Source: Microbacterium sp. SMR1 (GTDB lineage Bacteria; Actinomycetota; Actinomycetes; Actinomycetales; Microbacteriaceae). From it: a stretch of 64,000 bases of DNA. The stretch is from assembly GCF_003289625.1 (NCBI RefSeq), contig NZ_QMBN01000001.1:620001-684000 (forward strand), in the 5' to 3' direction. Below, piece after piece: positions 1-7,873 of the stretch (the stretch's first letter is position 1; every line of letters starts with the position of its first letter). The position numbers were made by a program, and so were the translations under genes. Under the pieces are notes generated by a model that made no database searches, was not told the origin of the DNA, and worked only from the letters and a program-made list of their open reading frames with translations.

Positions 1-1
1 G

Positions 2-1234
2 GGCGTCCGCATCGCGACCGTCGACGGCGAGCTCGACCTCACGACGGCTGACGGCGAGTTCCGCGCGACACTGGCGGCGGGACTGGCGCGCTTCGAGGTC
101 CGGCGCAAGAGCGAGCGCCAGAAGCGCGCGAACGCCCATCGTCGCGAGAGACTTCTCCCCGCGGGCGGCCGTCGAGCGTTCGGGTACACGAAGCTCCGCG
201 CGGGCGCGGCCGTCGACTGGCCGAAGCGCGTCTCGAGCGACGGCACGGAGTGGCCGGACTACGGGCACGAGCCGCTCGAGCCGGAGGCGTCCGCCGTGCG
301 CCAGGGGTACGCGATGCTCCTCGCCGGGGCGACGCTACGCTCGATCGCACGGGCATGGAACGCCGACGGACTCACGACGACAGTCGGCCAGCGCTTCGAG
401 GCGTACAGCGTCCGGAACGTGCTCGCGAACCCCCGTAACGCCGGGCTCGTCGCTCCGCCCCGGTCAGCGGCGGACGGAGGCCAGAGCGGGGCGCAGAATC
501 TGCGTCTCTCCGACCTCCCTGTCGGGTCGTGGGAGCCGCTCGTGTCGCCCGAGACGTGGGCGGCCGCGCGCGATCTACTCGCCGACCCCGCGCGCCGATC
601 GAACCCCGGGGCGATGCCGAAGACCCTCCTCTCCGGGATCGCGACGTGCGGCGTGTGCGGGGCGCCGATGAAGGCGGGCGTCATCCGTGACATTCGCTCA
701 TACCGGTGCAGCGCGTCCCCGCATCTCAGCCGGAAGCGCGACGACGCCGATCACTTCATCACGCACGTCGTGCTCGATCGGCTGGCGCGGCCGGATGCCG
801 CCGAGATCCTCCGTCGCCCCGACGCACCCGACGCCGACCGCCTCCGCGCGGAGTTGCTCGAGGCGAAGGCGGGGGAGGCAAACGTACTCGCCCTCGTCGG
901 GCAGGGCTTGACGACGATCGACGCGGCTACGGCGACGCTCCGGGACGTGCGCGAGCGCATCGCGAAGCTCGAGGCCTCGCTCACGGACGCCGGGCGGGTG
1001 AACGTGCTCGGAGCGCTCGTCGACAGCGCAGAGGCGGCGGGCGACGACTATGAAGCGCGCTGGGCCGCCGTCGCGGAGGCCTGGGCGGGGCTCGACGAGG
1101 ATCGACAGCGCGCGATCGTGCGGAAGCTTGTCGGCATCGTCATGCGGTCGCCGGGGAAGGGCTCACGCCCTCCGCGGGATGCGGCGGGGCGACTGGCACA
1201 CACGGAGGCGACGCTCGCGCTCACGTGGCACTAG
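2..1234 (+). CDS. Large serine recombinase (integrase) of element 1, 5' truncated by window edge
   Basis: The frame is open from base 2, so the N-terminal catalytic serine lies outside the window. The visible part starts in the resolvase-domain end (ATVDGELDLTTADGEFRA), a signature shared with the element 2 integrase (ATVEGDLDLTTAEGRFRA). It continues through the recombinase domain (RQGYAMLLAGATLRSIARAW ... NVLANPRNAGLV) and a zinc beta-ribbon with CGVCGAPMK and a later RCSAS cysteine, then a helical C-terminal region rich in Leu and Glu, as expected for the coiled-coil arm of large serine integrases. It would catalyse site-specific integration and, with a directionality factor, excision of element 1. 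It reads rightward, away from the unseen left attachment site. About 410 residues are visible. Confidence 0.93.
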   Translation, partial: GVRIATVDGELDLTTADGEFRATLAAGLARFEVRRKSERQKRANAHRRERLLPAGGRRAFGYTKLRAGAAVDWPKRVSSDGTEWPDYGHEPLEPEASAVRQGYAMLLAGATLRSIARAWNADGLTTTVGQRFEAYSVRNVLANPRNAGLVAPPRSAADGGQSGAQNLRLSDLPVGSWEPLVSPETWAAARDLLADPARRSNPGAMPKTLLSGIATCGVCGAPMKAGVIRDIRSYRCSASPHLSRKRDDADHFITHVVLDRLARPDAAEILRRPDAPDADRLRAELLEAKAGEANVLALVGQGLTTIDAATATLRDVRERIAKLEASLTDAGRVNVLGALVDSAEAAGDDYEARWAAVAEAWAGLDEDRQRAIVRKLVGIVMRSPGKGSRPPRDAAGRLAHTEATLALTWH

Positions 1235-1250
1235 CCGGTACGTTTACGCG

Positions 1251-1523
1251 GTGACTGTGGGGGACTGGGCCCGACTTCTGTACATCATCGGCGGCGCTTT
1301 TGCGATCGCGGGACCGGCAATCGCCGCGGTTCGCACCGCAAGGGCCTACGGACGCGCGAAGGAGTTTCAGGGCACCTGGGACGACTTCGACGCTGCGTGG
1401 AGCGCCGAGACTGTTCATTCGACCGCTAGAGCGGACGCCTGGTGGGGCGTGATCGAGTTCGCGCTCGTCGGCGTCGGCGTCGCGCTGGCATCCGTTGCGA
1501 GCTTGCTTCTGATCCCGTCTTAG
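1251..1523 (+). CDS. Small protein with two predicted membrane segments
   Basis: This is a 90-residue product starting at GTG 1251 (MTVGDWARLLYIIGG), 16 bases after the integrase stop. Hydrophobic stretches lie near residues 8-26 (LLYIIGGAFAIAGPAIAAV) and 70-88 (EFALVGVGVALASVASLLL), separated by a charged, Trp-containing loop of about 45 residues. That suggests a hairpin membrane protein. I do not recognise a family. Its 3' end overlaps the convergent membrane gene at 1520-1984 by 4 bases. Small membrane proteins next to integrases often act in superinfection exclusion, but nothing in the sequence proves that here. Confidence 0.6.
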   Translation: MTVGDWARLLYIIGGAFAIAGPAIAAVRTARAYGRAKEFQGTWDDFDAAWSAETVHSTARADAWWGVIEFALVGVGVALASVASLLLIPS

Positions 1524-1984
1524 TCGCCCGGCTCGCTCGGCTCGAGGCCGAGGCGACGGAACTCATTCGCGTTCGTCGCGATCTGCGCCTCGAGGTTCGC
1601 GTTCTCGATCTCGAGGGCCCGCATCGACCGGAGCGCCATACCGGCCCGGTTCGTCTGCCCGGCCATGCGCGTGGCTTCGTACTCGGCGCTCACGTTGAAC
1701 AGCCGAGAGGCGACGTCGGCCTTCACGACGAGGAGACGGTGCCGCTCGATGCGCAGCTGGTCGACGTCGACGTCCGCGTTCGTCTTGATCTTCCGGTTCT
1801 CCCGGATCTGGCTCGGGATCGCCGTACCGACGAGGACGAGGCCGAGGATCGCGAAGGCGAACCCGCCGATCATGAAGCCGTCGCCGATCGCCCGGTTCTC
1901 GATGAGCGACGGGATGCCGGCGAGCGCGGCGACAGCGAGGCCAATCGTCAGGACTGAGATAGCGACGGTCATGCGGGGCGTCAT
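1520..1984 (-). CDS. Membrane-anchored protein with coiled-coil tail
   Basis: This is a 154-residue product. I chose ATG 1984 (MTPRMTVAISVLTIG) because the upstream in-frame extension has low-complexity basic composition. Two hydrophobic segments (about residues 5-22 and 34-53, the second GFMIGGFAFAILGLVLVGTA) are followed by a long charged helix-forming region with heptad-like spacing (residues about 60-145), which would face the cytoplasm or form an oligomer. No family is recognised. It is convergent with the small membrane protein at 1251-1523 and faces away from the replication operon, so it is probably expressed separately in the integrated state. Confidence 0.6.
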   Translation of the reverse strand: MTPRMTVAISVLTIGLAVAALAGIPSLIENRAIGDGFMIGGFAFAILGLVLVGTAIPSQIRENRKIKTNADVDVDQLRIERHRLLVVKADVASRLFNVSAEYEATRMAGQTNRAGMALRSMRALEIENANLEAQIATNANEFRRLGLEPSEPGD

Positions 1985-2588
1985 GGCGCTGAGCTTATCC
2001 AGCGGGCGACGTACGCCTAAGGCTGAGCGCACCGGCTCGCGTGTGTCGAGAGGGCGTAACTCGCTCGAGAAGATGCGGATAGCGACGGATGCCAGGCTCG
2101 AGGCGCACGTTATCCGCTCGCGCCAAGACACTTAGCGACGAGCGGGCCAGCTAGCGACGGTCATCTAACGACCGTGTGCCACGTCCCAAGTCCCGAGGTA
2201 TACGCCCCGATACGTCTCTCAGCCCTCGAGGTAATGGTCCGGGACGGTCCTCAGCGGTCCTCGGGACCAGGGCCCCGAAACGGTCCTCCTGGTCCCCGGG
2301 TCTTTAGACCGGGACCGAGGACCGCGGGGGAGGAGGCCTAGGCGGAGAGGGTGAGTCTTCTCGACCAATAGGTCAGAGGATCGGGGCTTTTCTGCTTGCG
2401 TAGTCCACGGGTATACGTCATGATCGTTTCAAGGAGTAGCGGGATAGCAACCCCTCCGCTGATCCGGTAGGCCGACAGGAACCGCCGGGCGAAGCTGCCA
2501 GCAGAGCGCTAGAAGCGCGGCGGTCACTCAGAGCAAACCGCGGTACCGAGCTATATCGGCCAGACCTCGACTCGAGGACTTGCCGCTC
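1985..2588. other. 604-bp intergenic region upstream of the element 1 replication operon
   Basis: I see no credible gene here. It lies between a leftward membrane gene and the rightward replication operon, so it should contain divergent promoters. Its most obvious structure is the GGTCCTC repeat block at 2245-2324. Further right are a TATACG-like hexamer near 2413 and mixed-sequence DNA up to the small gene at 2589. The position next to a RepA-like ATPase operon makes it the best candidate for an element replication origin or operator region. Confidence 0.5.
2245..2324. repeat. Iteron-like CGGTCCTC repeats, possible origin or operator
   Basis: The octamer CGGTCCTC occurs at 2245-2252, 2255-2262 and 2281-2288, and inverted (GAGGACCG) at 2317-2324. 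The intervening DNA is full of GGTCC/GGACC and CCCGGG words that can form inverted repeats, for example GGTCCCC near 2291 against GGGACC near 2311. Short direct repeats beside a replication ATPase operon are typical of iterons or repressor sites. This is inferred from arrangement only. Confidence 0.45.
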
Positions 2589-2723
2589 ATGCGCTCTGCC
2601 GCCCCTCTCGCCCCGCTCTCTCCGGATGAGCGCGCGATCGTCGCCCGCGTCGTCGACGCCGCCCCTCCGCTCCGTCCCGCCCTCATCGCCGAGATCGCCG
2701 CCCTCTTCGGGGGTGCCGCGTGA
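2589..2723 (+). CDS. Very small protein (44 aa), first gene of replication operon
   Basis: ATG 2589 opens a 44-residue frame (MRSAAPLAPLSPDERAIVAR ...) ending with a TGA that overlaps the next GTG start (GTGA). The product is Ala/Pro-rich with a short amphipathic helix. The 4-base overlap and the codon use like the downstream genes support it as a translated leader gene of the operon. No function can be assigned. Confidence 0.45.
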   Translation: MRSAAPLAPLSPDERAIVARVVDAAPPLRPALIAEIAALFGGAA

Positions 2724-3181
2724 GCGCCGACAAGCCCTCCGTCATCCCGCCGAAAGGCTCCCCGGAGCGCTCGGCGTACTTCCGCGACCTCATCGCGAAG
2801 CGCTGGGAGAAGCCGCGCCCCGTGCCGAAGGAGACGCGCGGACCCCGCACGCTCCCGGCCGGAAGCCCTGACGAGACGATGTGGGACGAGCGCGCCCGCA
2901 CTCTGGGCCTGTCCGATGAGGGGATGAGCCGCACGTCATGGCGCCGCATCCTCAAGCGCCTGGCCGCCGCTGAGCTCGAGCGGCTGCGCACTCAGGGAGT
3001 CGACTCGAGCCGCCCGGCGGACGCGAACGACGATCTCCTCCTCGTCTACCTCGAGCGCGAGGCGACGCGCCTCCGCGAGCGCGCCGTCCGGGATCGCGCG
3101 TTCGCTGAAATGCACGACAAGGAGGCGAACGACGCGGAGACGCGCCTCATCGCTCACATGCGCCGGCTGGGCCTCGCATGA
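2720..3181 (+). CDS. Hypothetical charged protein in element 1 replication operon
   Basis: This is a 153-residue, strongly charged, mostly helical product starting at GTG 2720 inside a GTGA overlap and ending in an ATGA overlap with the AAA ATPase gene. The N-terminal 50 residues are Pro/Arg/Lys-rich (PKGSPERSAYFRDLIAKRWE). The C-terminal half (DLLLVYLEREATRLRERAVR) looks like a long alpha-helix able to form a coiled coil. Its position directly before the helicase-like ATPase suggests a replication accessory or loader-like role, but no family motif is visible. Confidence 0.6.
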   Translation: MSADKPSVIPPKGSPERSAYFRDLIAKRWEKPRPVPKETRGPRTLPAGSPDETMWDERARTLGLSDEGMSRTSWRRILKRLAAAELERLRTQGVDSSRPADANDDLLLVYLEREATRLRERAVRDRAFAEMHDKEANDAETRLIAHMRRLGLA

Positions 3182-4533
3182 CCGTCATCGACGGCGTCGA
3201 CTTCATCGCCACGAGCCGCGAGAGCATCGTCGCCCACGTCGCCGGGCTCGGGAAGCTCGTCGAGCACGACCCGGCCGAGATCCCGACCGCCGCACGCGAC
3301 ATGGGAGCGAGCGTCCCGCTCGAGGTCTACACGAAGAGCGCCGCGCTCGACTTCCTCTTCGACTCCGCGCCGAAGCTCGCGAAGGAGGAGCGGAAGGCGC
3401 TCCGCAAGAAGGCCGCCCGCGCGTACGACAAGGGCCGCCGGGGTCCGCGTCGCGCGTTCCTCTGGGCGCCGGATGCCGCGAGCCGTCGCGCCGACCTGGA
3501 CGCCGAGAAGGAGAAGCAGCGCATCCGCCGCGACGCCCGTCGCGAGCTCGACGAGGAGGAGCTCGAGGTCGACGACCTCGCCGACGACTACGCCGACGTC
3601 GCCGCGCTCATCGAGCAGGGCGTCGAGCGCCGTACGCCGGACGCTGGGGGCCTCCGCGCCGATGGTGTGCGTCTCGCCTACAGCGGGGCCGTAAACGGCC
3701 TCGTCGGCCCTCCTGAGAGCGGGAAGACGCTCGTCGCGATCGCTCAGGCGTGCGACGCCCTCAAGGACGGGGCGCGCGTGCTACACGTCGACGCCGACCA
3801 CAACGGAGCCGAGGCGACGCTCTCGCACTACCTCGCCGCCGACGGCATCGAAGAGAGCGTCCTCGCCGACCGCAACCGCTTCCGCTACGTCGACGTGCGC
3901 TCCGCCGACCATCTCCGACGCATCGTCGCCGCCGCGGACGAATGGCGCCCGACGTTCGTCGTCGTCGACTCCGTCGGCGAGATGGTGCCGCTCATGGGCG
4001 GAGAGTCCAACTCGAACGACGACTATCGCCGCATCCATCGCGAGATCCTCTCGCCCCTCGCGAACCTCGGCGCCGCCGTCCTCGTCATCGACCACGTCAC
4101 GAAGGAAGAGGGCCGCGGCGGGTACGCGATCGGCGCCGGCGCGAAGAAGGCCGCGATCGACGGCTCGTATCTCGCCGTGGCGACCATGGAGCCCTTCGCA
4201 CCCGGCCAGGGAGGCGTGGCCGCACTGACCATCCTCAAGGACCGGCACGGCGGCCTCCGCGCCGTCTCGCCCGCGGCGAAGAGCCCGACCGCCGCCGTCT
4301 TCCGGCTTGACTCCCGCAGCGGCGTCTCGACGTGGGAGTTCTACGCGCCGCGCTCGCACGAAGAGCGCCTCTCCGAGCAACTCGCCGCCGACGTCGCCGC
4401 CCTGAACGACCTCGAGCCCGCGCCGACGTCGAAGACCGACGTCAAGGCGCGCATGAAGTGGGGAAGCGACCGTGCGTTCGCCGCTCTCACCGCCTGGCGA
4501 GCCGCCCAGCAGACCACATTCCCTGTCGATTGA
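3178..4533 (+). CDS. RepA-like AAA (AAA_25 type) replicative ATPase
   Basis: This is a 451-residue protein. The C-terminal two thirds is a RecA-fold ATPase: Walker A GPPESGKT at about residues 178-185, the LHVDADHN strand next, Walker B FVVVDSVGE at about 260-268, and the sensor-like LVIDHVTKEEGRGGYAIGAG segment. This layout matches RepA/AAA_25 plasmid and phage replication helicases. The N-terminal 150 residues are highly charged (DELDEEELEVDDLADDYADV) and lack an obvious primase motif. It is the likely replication protein of element 1. It starts with ATG in an ATGA overlap with the preceding gene. A general P-loop role other than replication cannot be excluded. Confidence 0.8.
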   Translation: MTVIDGVDFIATSRESIVAHVAGLGKLVEHDPAEIPTAARDMGASVPLEVYTKSAALDFLFDSAPKLAKEERKALRKKAARAYDKGRRGPRRAFLWAPDAASRRADLDAEKEKQRIRRDARRELDEEELEVDDLADDYADVAALIEQGVERRTPDAGGLRADGVRLAYSGAVNGLVGPPESGKTLVAIAQACDALKDGARVLHVDADHNGAEATLSHYLAADGIEESVLADRNRFRYVDVRSADHLRRIVAAADEWRPTFVVVDSVGEMVPLMGGESNSNDDYRRIHREILSPLANLGAAVLVIDHVTKEEGRGGYAIGAGAKKAAIDGSYLAVATMEPFAPGQGGVAALTILKDRHGGLRAVSPAAKSPTAAVFRLDSRSGVSTWEFYAPRSHEERLSEQLAADVAALNDLEPAPTSKTDVKARMKWGSDRAFAALTAWRAAQQTTFPVD

Positions 4534-4552
4534 TAACGAAAGGCAAACAACC

Positions 4553-5302
4553 GTGATCTCCGAATCATTCAGCAGCATCACCGCCGCCGGAACCCTCAAC
4601 GCCCGGTACAGCGTCGACCTCCCCGACCCGGGGAAGATCAAGGTCGCCGAAGTCGCGGCGCTCGTGAAGAGCCTCCCCGGCACTGTGAAAGCGCTCCGCG
4701 AGGCGAACAAAGTCGCGACGGAGGCTCGCGAGCGTCCTCGTCGCCTCTCCGAGCAGCACCGCGCGGACGCCGCGCGTGCTGGCAAGGAGGGGACGAAGTT
4801 CTCGGCGAAGGCCGCCCGGAAGGCGCAGCGCGACGCCGAGGATGACCTCGAGATCGCCGAGCTCGAGCAGCAGGTCGCCTCGGCCCGTGCGGTGAGCCAT
4901 TATGAGGCGATCGTCGACGCGGTCATCGCCCACAGCGACCCGCTTCTCCGACAGGCCCTGGCGGACGCTGAGGCGGCGCTCCTGGGGCTCACGACGGCCC
5001 GAACGATGCTCGCCCAGCACGGCGCCGCGTTCGGCTCGACAACGGCCTTCGCCGCGATGGTCGCGGACATGCCGCACAAGCGCGACCTCCGCGGCCGCCC
5101 GCTCAAGTCCGCGAAGCACGGGGCGCCGGAGGTTCACGTCGCCGTCACCCTCGAGAAGCTCGACGAGGCGATCGTCTCGGCTTCGGCGACGGTCGACGAG
5201 TTCAAGGCCGAGCTCAAGAAGCGCGACGCCCAGGCCGACGCCGACGCGCAGTTCGACGCGATCGACGTCGCGGACCCCGACGAGGACGGCGACGATGACT
5301 GA
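4553..5302 (+). CDS. Hypothetical alpha-helical protein
   Basis: This is a 249-residue product from GTG 4553 (MISESFSSITAAGTLNARYS), preceded by a GAAAGG ribosome-binding site. It is mostly alpha-helical, with long Ala/Glu/Lys-rich segments (residues about 45-115 and 185-235) suited to a coiled coil, and an acidic Asp-rich tail (ADPDEDGDDD). It ends overlapping the next ATG. I do not recognise the family. The place after the replication ATPase suggests a DNA-metabolism accessory protein. The acidic tail resembles those of some single-strand or nucleoid proteins, but that is weak evidence. Confidence 0.6.
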   Translation: MISESFSSITAAGTLNARYSVDLPDPGKIKVAEVAALVKSLPGTVKALREANKVATEARERPRRLSEQHRADAARAGKEGTKFSAKAARKAQRDAEDDLEIAELEQQVASARAVSHYEAIVDAVIAHSDPLLRQALADAEAALLGLTTARTMLAQHGAAFGSTTAFAAMVADMPHKRDLRGRPLKSAKHGAPEVHVAVTLEKLDEAIVSASATVDEFKAELKKRDAQADADAQFDAIDVADPDEDGDDD

Positions 5303-5516
5303 CCCCATCGACCGCGACTTCGCCGGCATCGACATGGAACGGAAGTGGACGCTCGCCGAGACGCTCGACGAGATCACGAACCGGACGCTCGAGGCCCTCG
5401 GCGACGGAGAGTCGCCGGCGCCGCTTCTGGCGGTCCTCGTCGACGTCGCTCGCCTCCGAGTCACCCAGACCCCCCGCAACACAGAAGGAGAAGGCACGTG
5501 CCCATCAACCGAGTAG
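5295..5516 (+). CDS. Small hypothetical protein (73 aa)
   Basis: ATG 5295 lies inside the end of the preceding gene (overlap of 8 bases). The 73-residue product (MTDPIDRDFAGIDMERKWTL) is acidic, with a helix around residues 17-55. Its last bases overlap the start of the next gene. No family is recognised. Confidence 0.5.
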   Translation: MTDPIDRDFAGIDMERKWTLAETLDEITNRTLEALGDGESPAPLLAVLVDVARLRVTQTPRNTEGEGTCPSTE

Positions 5517-5728
5517 AGATCACCGTCGACGTCCCCGTCGGCTTCGCCAGCACCTACGACGCCCGCCTCGCGGCGAAGAAGACGCTCATCCCCGCCGCGA
5601 CCGACGTCCACGGGACGCGCTTCCGCGAGAAGAACGCGCTCCCGGGCGACGCGAGCAAGACGCGCTTCGTCGTCGACGTCATCACGCCCGACCCCGCCCC
5701 CGAGCCGGACCCCGAACCGCAGCCCTGA
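5498..5728 (+). CDS. Small hypothetical protein with Pro/Glu tail (76 aa)
   Basis: GTG 5498 is preceded by a strong AAGGAGAAGG ribosome-binding site, which fixes the start. The product (MPINRVEITVDVPVGFASTY) has beta-strand-like alternation over residues 5-15 and 53-62, then a PDPAPEPDPEPQP tail. It overlaps the preceding gene by 19 bases in another frame. Function is unknown. Confidence 0.55.
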   Translation: MPINRVEITVDVPVGFASTYDARLAAKKTLIPAATDVHGTRFREKNALPGDASKTRFVVDVITPDPAPEPDPEPQP

Positions 5729-5784
5729 CAACACGACGCCGCGGCTCCTGAGCGTCGAATCACGGGAGCCGCGGCGGAAAGGCC

Positions 5785-5892
5785 ATGGAGATGACCAACA
5801 CCGAGCGTAAGGCGTTCGACGCCGCATTGACCGAACTCGAGCAGACCGTCGCGCAGATGGTCGCCGCCACGAAGGAGAACACCGCATCATGA
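5785..5892 (+). CDS. Very small protein (35 aa)
   Basis: ATG 5785 (MEMTNTERKAFDAALTELEQ) is preceded by GCGGAAAGG and ends in an ATGA overlap with the next gene. The product is a single amphipathic helix. Support is limited to the ribosome-binding site, the overlap and local codon use. Confidence 0.45.
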   Translation: MEMTNTERKAFDAALTELEQTVAQMVAATKENTAS

Positions 5893-6080
5893 CCGACCGC
5901 ATCGCAAAGCTCCGCCGCCGCGAGGCCGCGCTCGAAGCCGAACTCGAGAGCCGACAGGAGAACCTCAGCGCCAGCGAGCGACAGGCCCGCTACCTCCGCG
6001 GTTCCTCGTCGTCGACCGACCTCCGAAGCTCCGCCAGCGCCGCCCAGGCGAACCGTCTCCGCGGGGGCGACGATGACTGA
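5889..6080 (+). CDS. Small basic coiled-coil protein (63 aa)
   Basis: ATG 5889 sits in an ATGA overlap. Residues 1-35 (MTDRIAKLRRREAALEAELE ...) form a heptad-like helix. The rest is Ser/Arg-rich and ends in GGDDD. It overlaps the next ATG by 8 bases. No function is assigned. Confidence 0.5.
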   Translation: MTDRIAKLRRREAALEAELESRQENLSASERQARYLRGSSSSTDLRSSASAAQANRLRGGDDD

Positions 6081-6375
6081 GCGCACCGCTGCGGACGAGA
6101 ACGTCGACACGATCCTCCGTCGCGCCGACCGTGCCGCCACGCGCTCGGTCCAGCGTCGCGGCGCCGACGCTCAGAAGGCCGTCCGCGAGGCCCTCGAGTG
6201 CGCTACGGCGCTCGAGATCACCGACCGCGACGAGGACGCCGCGCTCGCCTTCGCCGCCGCATCCGTCCTGTGGGCGATTGGCCGGAAGTGGACGGGGCCT
6301 GTCGACGAGCACGGCGTGCTCGAGTCGTCCGTCGTCGCGCTGCGCCGCGTGCTCGAGGGGTACGGCGATGACTGA
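6073..6375 (+). CDS. Hypothetical helical protein (100 aa)
   Basis: This is a 100-residue product starting at ATG 6073 within the end of the previous gene. It is helical throughout, with a conserved-looking core ALECATALEITDRDEDAALA and a Trp-rich turn (WAIGRKWTGP). The end overlaps the next ATG by 8 bases, the same GGNGATGACTGA-type junction seen between its neighbours. Function is unknown. Confidence 0.5.
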   Translation: MTERTAADENVDTILRRADRAATRSVQRRGADAQKAVREALECATALEITDRDEDAALAFAAASVLWAIGRKWTGPVDEHGVLESSVVALRRVLEGYGDD

Positions 6376-6475
6376 GGGAGAGAAGCTCGGCGAGGCGCTC
6401 GTCGAGCTCGAGGAGGCGCTCGTGAAGCTGCATGACAGGCTCGTCGTCCTGAACGGAGAGCGGGCCGATGCGTAG
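6368..6475 (+). CDS. Very small helical protein (35 aa)
   Basis: ATG 6368 opens MTEGEKLGEALVELEEALVK ..., a single strongly amphipathic Leu/Glu helix. It overlaps both neighbours by 8 bases. It may be a small oligomerisation factor or an artefact of dense codon bias. The tandem overlap junctions favour a real gene. Confidence 0.45.
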   Translation: MTEGEKLGEALVELEEALVKLHDRLVVLNGERADA

Positions 6476-6917
6476 CCGGCGACAGGGGTCGATCCCCTCC
6501 GATATCGGGGATCTCATCGACGAGCTCGACGACCTCGGGGAGCGGGTCCGCGCGCTTGAGGCGCCGACAGGTGAGGCCTTGTCGTCGACCGTTGCGAAGC
6601 TTCAAGGCCTGGTCGCAAACATCACGGAGACGCTCAACAACTACATGGCGGGGCGACGCACGGACGCGCAGATCGACGCGGCGATCGACGCGAAGATCGC
6701 GGCCGCGATCGCAGCGGCCTTCGCCGGTAACGTCTCGATCACGGGCTCGCTCACCGTGAACGGAGCCCTCGCGGCCGCATCACTCTCGACGGGCGGCTCC
6801 CTGACGGCCGGCGGAACCGTGACGCTCACCGGGGCGCGCGGGACATCCCTCGTCTCGGCCCCGAACCGCGTCAACGCCTGGCTCGCGGGCGATGGACGGC
6901 TCGGGCACACGGCATGA
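6468..6917 (+). CDS. Coiled-coil plus beta-repeat protein, fibre-like
   Basis: This is a 149-residue product (MRSRRQGSIPSDIGDLIDEL). Residues 10-65 form a coiled coil, residues 66-85 an Ala/Asp repeat (RTDAQIDAAIDAKIAAAIAA), and residues 86-135 a run of short Gly/Thr/Ser beta-repeats of the type GNVSITGSLTVNGALAAASL then STGGSLTAGGTVTLTG. Such a stalk plus beta-repeat layout is typical of phage tail-fibre or spike shafts and trimeric adhesin-like shafts. Finding it in an element without recognisable virion genes is unexpected. It could be a structural piece added to a helper virion, but this is speculative. Confidence 0.55.
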   Translation: MRSRRQGSIPSDIGDLIDELDDLGERVRALEAPTGEALSSTVAKLQGLVANITETLNNYMAGRRTDAQIDAAIDAKIAAAIAAAFAGNVSITGSLTVNGALAAASLSTGGSLTAGGTVTLTGARGTSLVSAPNRVNAWLAGDGRLGHTA

Positions 6918-7099
6918 GCGCCTCGGCCTGTCGCGTCGACCGCTCACCCGACACGGGCTCGCTCGTCGTCTGCACGTGCGGGCTCTCGCTCGGGCCGTTC
7001 ATGGATCACGCGCGAGCGATCAGCGTCGCGCGGGACCATCGCGACGTGCACAAGCGCGAGAAGGCCCGCGCGCGGCTCAGCGGCCCGGCCGCAACATAG
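6914..7099 (+). CDS. Small Cys/His protein (61 aa)
   Basis: ATG 6914 is in an ATGA overlap. The product has CRVDRS, VCTCGLSLGPFMDH and ARDHRDVH segments, so three Cys and three His could bind a metal. Its 3' end overlaps the convergent gene at 7077-7847 by 23 bases. It is the last rightward gene of element 1. Confidence 0.5.
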   Translation: MSASACRVDRSPDTGSLVVCTCGLSLGPFMDHARAISVARDHRDVHKREKARARLSGPAAT

Positions 7100-7847
7100 C
7101 GAGCAACTCGGGGATGCTCCGTCGGACCTTCGGGCTCGGCGGGGCATCTTCGTTTTCGCGGTCCTCGCTCGGGAGGCGACGCTCAATCTCGCGAAGCTGT
7201 CGGTTCGTCGCCCGTAGCTCGTCGGCGATCTTCTTCGCGGACTCCGCAAGCGTCTTCATGCGCCCGGGCATCGATGTGCTCGAGACGCTCGTCGTCGTGA
7301 GCTTGATCGCGTCGACGTGCAGCGTGAACGTGTCGGAGTAGCGGCGCCAGCGATTGCCCTTGTACGAGACGGAGACGGTGACCTCGTCGGGCGTCTTCAT
7401 GTGATTGACGAGCTCATTGTGCGACGTCGTGGTGACTCCGCCGGCCCACCACACGTTCGTCAACTCGCTCCCGGGCGGGAGGATAGGCGTCGCGCGATCG
7501 TAGCGCTTCGCGAGTGTGTCGGTGAGTCCGTCCTGGCGTTGCTCCTCGGAGAACGGCGGGTCGAAGGTGACGGTCAGATCCCGAGCGGCCGACGTCCCGT
7601 AGTTGCGGACGACGAACTCGAAGGATGAGTCGCTGTGCTCCGCCTCGCGGAAGAGCGCCATGACGAGCGGCCGACTGCGCTCCCGGCTGTCGCGCGCCGT
7701 GCTCGCCAGGGCGACGACGGCGATCACGGCCGTGATGATCGCCGCGAACGCCGAGATGACGTCGGTATAGGGCGCGAGGGCGTCGACGAGGGGCGCGAGC
7801 GGCGCGACGGGCGTCGGAGTCGGGGAAGGCGTCACGGCGCCGAGCAT
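7077..7847 (-). CDS. Membrane-anchored protein with extracytoplasmic beta domain and coiled coil
   Basis: This is a 256-residue product. A Pro/Thr-rich N-terminus (PSPTPTPVAPLAPL) precedes one strong membrane segment (residues about 30-50, ISAFAAIITAVIAVVALAST). Residues 60-180 look beta-rich (FEFVVRNYGTSAARDLTVTF; VTVSVSYKGNRWRRYSDTF), resembling domains that follow an N-terminal anchor in bacterial hypothetical proteins. Residues 195-235 form a coiled coil. It is a leftward gene at the right edge of element 1, away from the replication operon, a position where lysogeny-conversion or defence cargo is often found. The topology is inferred from hydropathy by eye. Confidence 0.6.
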   Translation of the reverse strand: MLGAVTPSPTPTPVAPLAPLVDALAPYTDVISAFAAIITAVIAVVALASTARDSRERSRPLVMALFREAEHSDSSFEFVVRNYGTSAARDLTVTFDPPFSEEQRQDGLTDTLAKRYDRATPILPPGSELTNVWWAGGVTTTSHNELVNHMKTPDEVTVSVSYKGNRWRRYSDTFTLHVDAIKLTTTSVSSTSMPGRMKTLAESAKKIADELRATNRQLREIERRLPSEDRENEDAPPSPKVRRSIPELLAMLRPGR

Positions 7848-7873
7848 ATCGGCGGAGAATGCCGCCGCGCGGG

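Noticed and set aside
2237..2335. CRISPR array from the GGTCCTC repeats
   Set aside because: Repeats are 8 bases, irregularly spaced and partly inverted; there are no spacers and no cas genes.
4565..5902. 445-residue leftward frame in element 1
   Set aside because: It lies antisense to several overlapping rightward genes with clear start overlaps; its composition is Arg/Gly/Val-rich shadow sequence.
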